Positions 62,373 to 64,000 of a stretch of DNA of 64,000 nt are shown one piece after another. Under the pieces are notes generated by a model. That model was not told the DNA's origin. It was given only the letters and a program-made list of their open reading frames with translations, and searched no databases. Source of the stretch: Teratosphaeria epicoccoides (lineage: Eukaryota > Ascomycota > Dothideomycetes > Mycosphaerellales > Teratosphaeriaceae); assembly GCA_021401465.1 (NCBI GenBank), contig JADDMT010000010.1, positions 310,001 through 374,000 on the forward strand, in the 5' to 3' direction. Position numbers and translations under genes: made by a program. Numbering within the stretch: the stretch's first letter is position 1; the number at the start of each line of letters is the position of its first letter.

Positions 62373-63428
62373 CTACAGCTCCGACACAACACGCAGCACC
62401 AAGCCCTGCATGTCCAGCGCCGCCAATTTGCCGGCCTCCAGCACCTCCTCGTGGTCTGCTTTTCCTCGGCTCAGATATGCGTCTAATTCTGCTGGCGAAA
62501 GGCCTTGCAATTCCGGATCGTTCGCCTTCACCGTCGCTTCAAGCACAGCCTTGTTGGTGACCAGACTGAAAGCTAGCACTTTCATCCCGCTGTGCCGCGC
62601 CACAATGATCTCGGGCACCGTCGACATGCCCACGACGTCTGCACCGAAGCTCCTCAGCAATCGGCACTCGGCCCTTGTCTCGTAGCTGGGACCTGCAACG
62701 AAAGCGTAGACGCCTTCGTGCATCTTCCTAAGACTTGGATTTTGTCTTCTCAGCGCATCCCACGATCGATGTGCCAGCTGACGGAGACGAATGTCGTACG
62801 CGTCACTGAGCGGCGGAAAGCGAACGCCGAACTCTGCTTCGTTTGGTCCTCGAAGTGGGTGGAAGCCAACCAACCCAGCAACGTTGACGTGATCATTGAG
62901 GCACACGATGTCCCCCACAGCATATTCCGGGTTGAGGCCGCCTGCTGCGTTGGTCAAGATCATTGTTTGGACGCCCAGTAGACGGCAGACCCGGGTCGCA
63001 AATGTGACGGTGGCCATCTCATGGCCTTCATAGAAACTGCAAACAGAGAGTCAGAGCGAGCTGGGAATCTGGGAAGAGTGGCATTTGTAGTCTACATACT
63101 GCGCCCTGCCTTTCAAGAGCACCACCGGGACTCGCTGTTGCCCCATCGTCCCAAATATCAAGCGGCCTTCATGTCCAGCAACTTGGTCAATATCAGCGCC
63201 GCCTCGTCTTCGCGATCAGATGGAGTCGGACAAACCACTGCTCAGCGGAAGATTAGGCACATCCTTGTACTCCCACTCAACCGTCCCGTCCCCGTTCACA
63301 GTCTCTGATAACCCACCGAGCCCAGAGCCACAGACGATGGCTACTCGCGGCCTTGCCAGGTGATCGGGAAGCTTGAGTCGCAGGAACTCGACGGTTTCTG
63401 TCGCGCGCTGGAAGGGCGAGGAAGCCAT
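62373..63428 (-). CDS. PNP1: Purine nucleoside phosphorylase
   Basis: Three exons: 63428-63236, 63181-63100 and 63036-62373. Introns are 54 nt (GTTTGT..CCAAG) and 63 nt (GTATGT..TGCAG). The join is exactly 313 codons (312 aa) from MASSPFQRATETVEF; an in-frame ATG at 63509 would add 27 residues with no family likeness. Motifs of trimeric PNP: VAIVCGSGLGGL (phosphate loop), VAGHEGRLIFGTMG, GRAHFYEGHEMATVTF, MILTNAAGGLNPEYAVGDIV, VAGPSYETRAECRLLRSFGA and DVVGMSTVPEIIVARHSGMK, then SLVTNKA with the purine-binding Asn. It cleaves inosine and guanosine to the base plus ribose-1-phosphate in purine salvage. The first intron has weak splice sites but is required for SSVAGHEGR. Confidence 0.93.
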
Positions 63429-63745
63429 TTCGTCGTGGGCGGCGCTGAGAGTGTACGAGATGTGTGAGATGGAGTGGTAGAGGCTGGCGGCGTGGTGGAG
63501 GAGGTCCATGGGAAGGTGGGGGGAGGGTGGGAGTCTGGTGGGTTGGGAGTGGATGTTGTGGTGATTGGAAGTGTGTCTGTTTCGTCGGGTCGGGGTTCGT
63601 GGCGGGTTGTGCGAGGCGCAGGTTGTGGGAGTTGTGGCACTTCCGCTTTCCCCGCAGCTGAGGATGCAAATAATCACGTGGTGTGGAGGACGGGATTGTG
63701 CCGGGTGATGGATACATGGTAGATGAGATAGACAATATCGGGAGA
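63429..63745. promoter_or_regulatory. divergent intergenic region, PNP1 / downstream gene
   Basis: About 317 bp between divergent starts at 63428 (minus) and 63746 (plus). The right part of the PNP1 frame stays open across it, which I take as chance. Confidence 0.35.
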
Positions 63746-64000
63746 ATGGCGACACCGTTATATGCGCGCTCGCTTGTGAGCTTGACGAAGCGATTGAGAG
63801 TATGTCTGCCACTACTGCGCCGCCACCGCCGCCCTCCGCATCACTGACCGCGCAACCCACAGCTCTCCCCTCCCACACCACTAACCACCCCTCCCTCATC
63901 TCCATCCCGAACTCCCCGCCGAAACCGCACCACCGCGCCCCAATCCACCCCACCAGACCTCTCCGCCGAGCTCCAAAAAATCCGCCTCCCCCGCGCCGTC
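63746..64000 (+). CDS. probable mitochondrial protein, 5' part only
   Basis: Runs off the window. Exon 1 (63746-63799) encodes MATPLYARSLVSLTKRLR. An intron (63800-63862, GTATGT..CACTGAC..CACAG) is followed by an exon open to the window end: LSPPTPLTTPPSSPSRTPRR, then TTAPQSTPPDLSAELQKIRL and PRAV. The start is rich in Arg, Leu and Ser with no acidic residues, like a mitochondrial presequence. The family is not recognisable from 64 residues. Ignoring the intron gives a frame from an ATG at 63802, which I consider less likely because the splice signals are strong. Confidence 0.6.

Noticed and set aside
63802..64000. Pro-rich frame from the ATG at 63802
   Set aside because: The ATG lies in a strong intron (GTATGT..CACTGAC..CACAG); the spliced frame from 63746 gives a better mitochondrial-type N-terminus.

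Overview
The window is nuclear DNA of a filamentous ascomycete. It holds about 24 recognisable protein-coding genes on both strands. Most are eukaryotic housekeeping genes cut by short introns (about 50-90 nt) with GT..AG ends and CTGAC/CTAAC-like branch sites. Protein sequence and gene style suggest a Dothideomycete-type Pezizomycotina genome; that placement is inference. I see no intact transposon, rRNA, convincing tRNA, CRISPR array or prokaryotic-style operon.

Layout. 0-16.8 kb: RMP1 (RNase MRP), a DUF2015/UPF0357 membrane protein, SF3B4/Hsh49, ribosomal eL28, a three-exon TOM7, exocyst SEC15, a Mei2-like RNA-binding protein and the GPI-anchor transferase LAS21. 16.8-26.9 kb: a gene-poor stretch with coding-like fragments, a broken adenylation domain of an NRPS-like enzyme and four copies of a ~27-30 bp motif. 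26.9-33.4 kb: a four-exon SAM methyltransferase, mitochondrial tryptophanyl-tRNA synthetase head-to-head with an RKM4-type SET methyltransferase, and EPL1 (NuA4). 33.4-36.6 kb: nothing recognisable. 36.6-49.5 kb: a DUF2235 hydrolase, a DUF3632-like gene, an SRR1-like protein, CTR9 (Paf1 complex) and exocyst SEC8. 49.5-52.7 kb: gene-poor, with a decayed second copy of the DUF3632-like gene that keeps both intron positions. 52.7-64 kb: mitochondrial uL5m, UFD1, a secreted NTF2-like protein, BMT2, SEC12, FCF2, purine nucleoside phosphorylase and the start of a probable mitochondrial protein.

The housekeeping genes are not a functional cluster, though the secretory pathway (SEC12, SEC8, SEC15, LAS21) and ribosome/RNA biology (RMP1, eL28, FCF2, BMT2, RKM4, uL5m, SF3B4) recur. 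The accessory signal lies in the islands at 16.8-28.1 kb and 36.6-52.7 kb. I found no clear new multi-gene system. The best leads are the NRPS-like relic beside an intact methyltransferase, the repeated motif inside that relic, and the live/dead DUF3632-like pair. Exon joins were read by eye from splice signals and frame.
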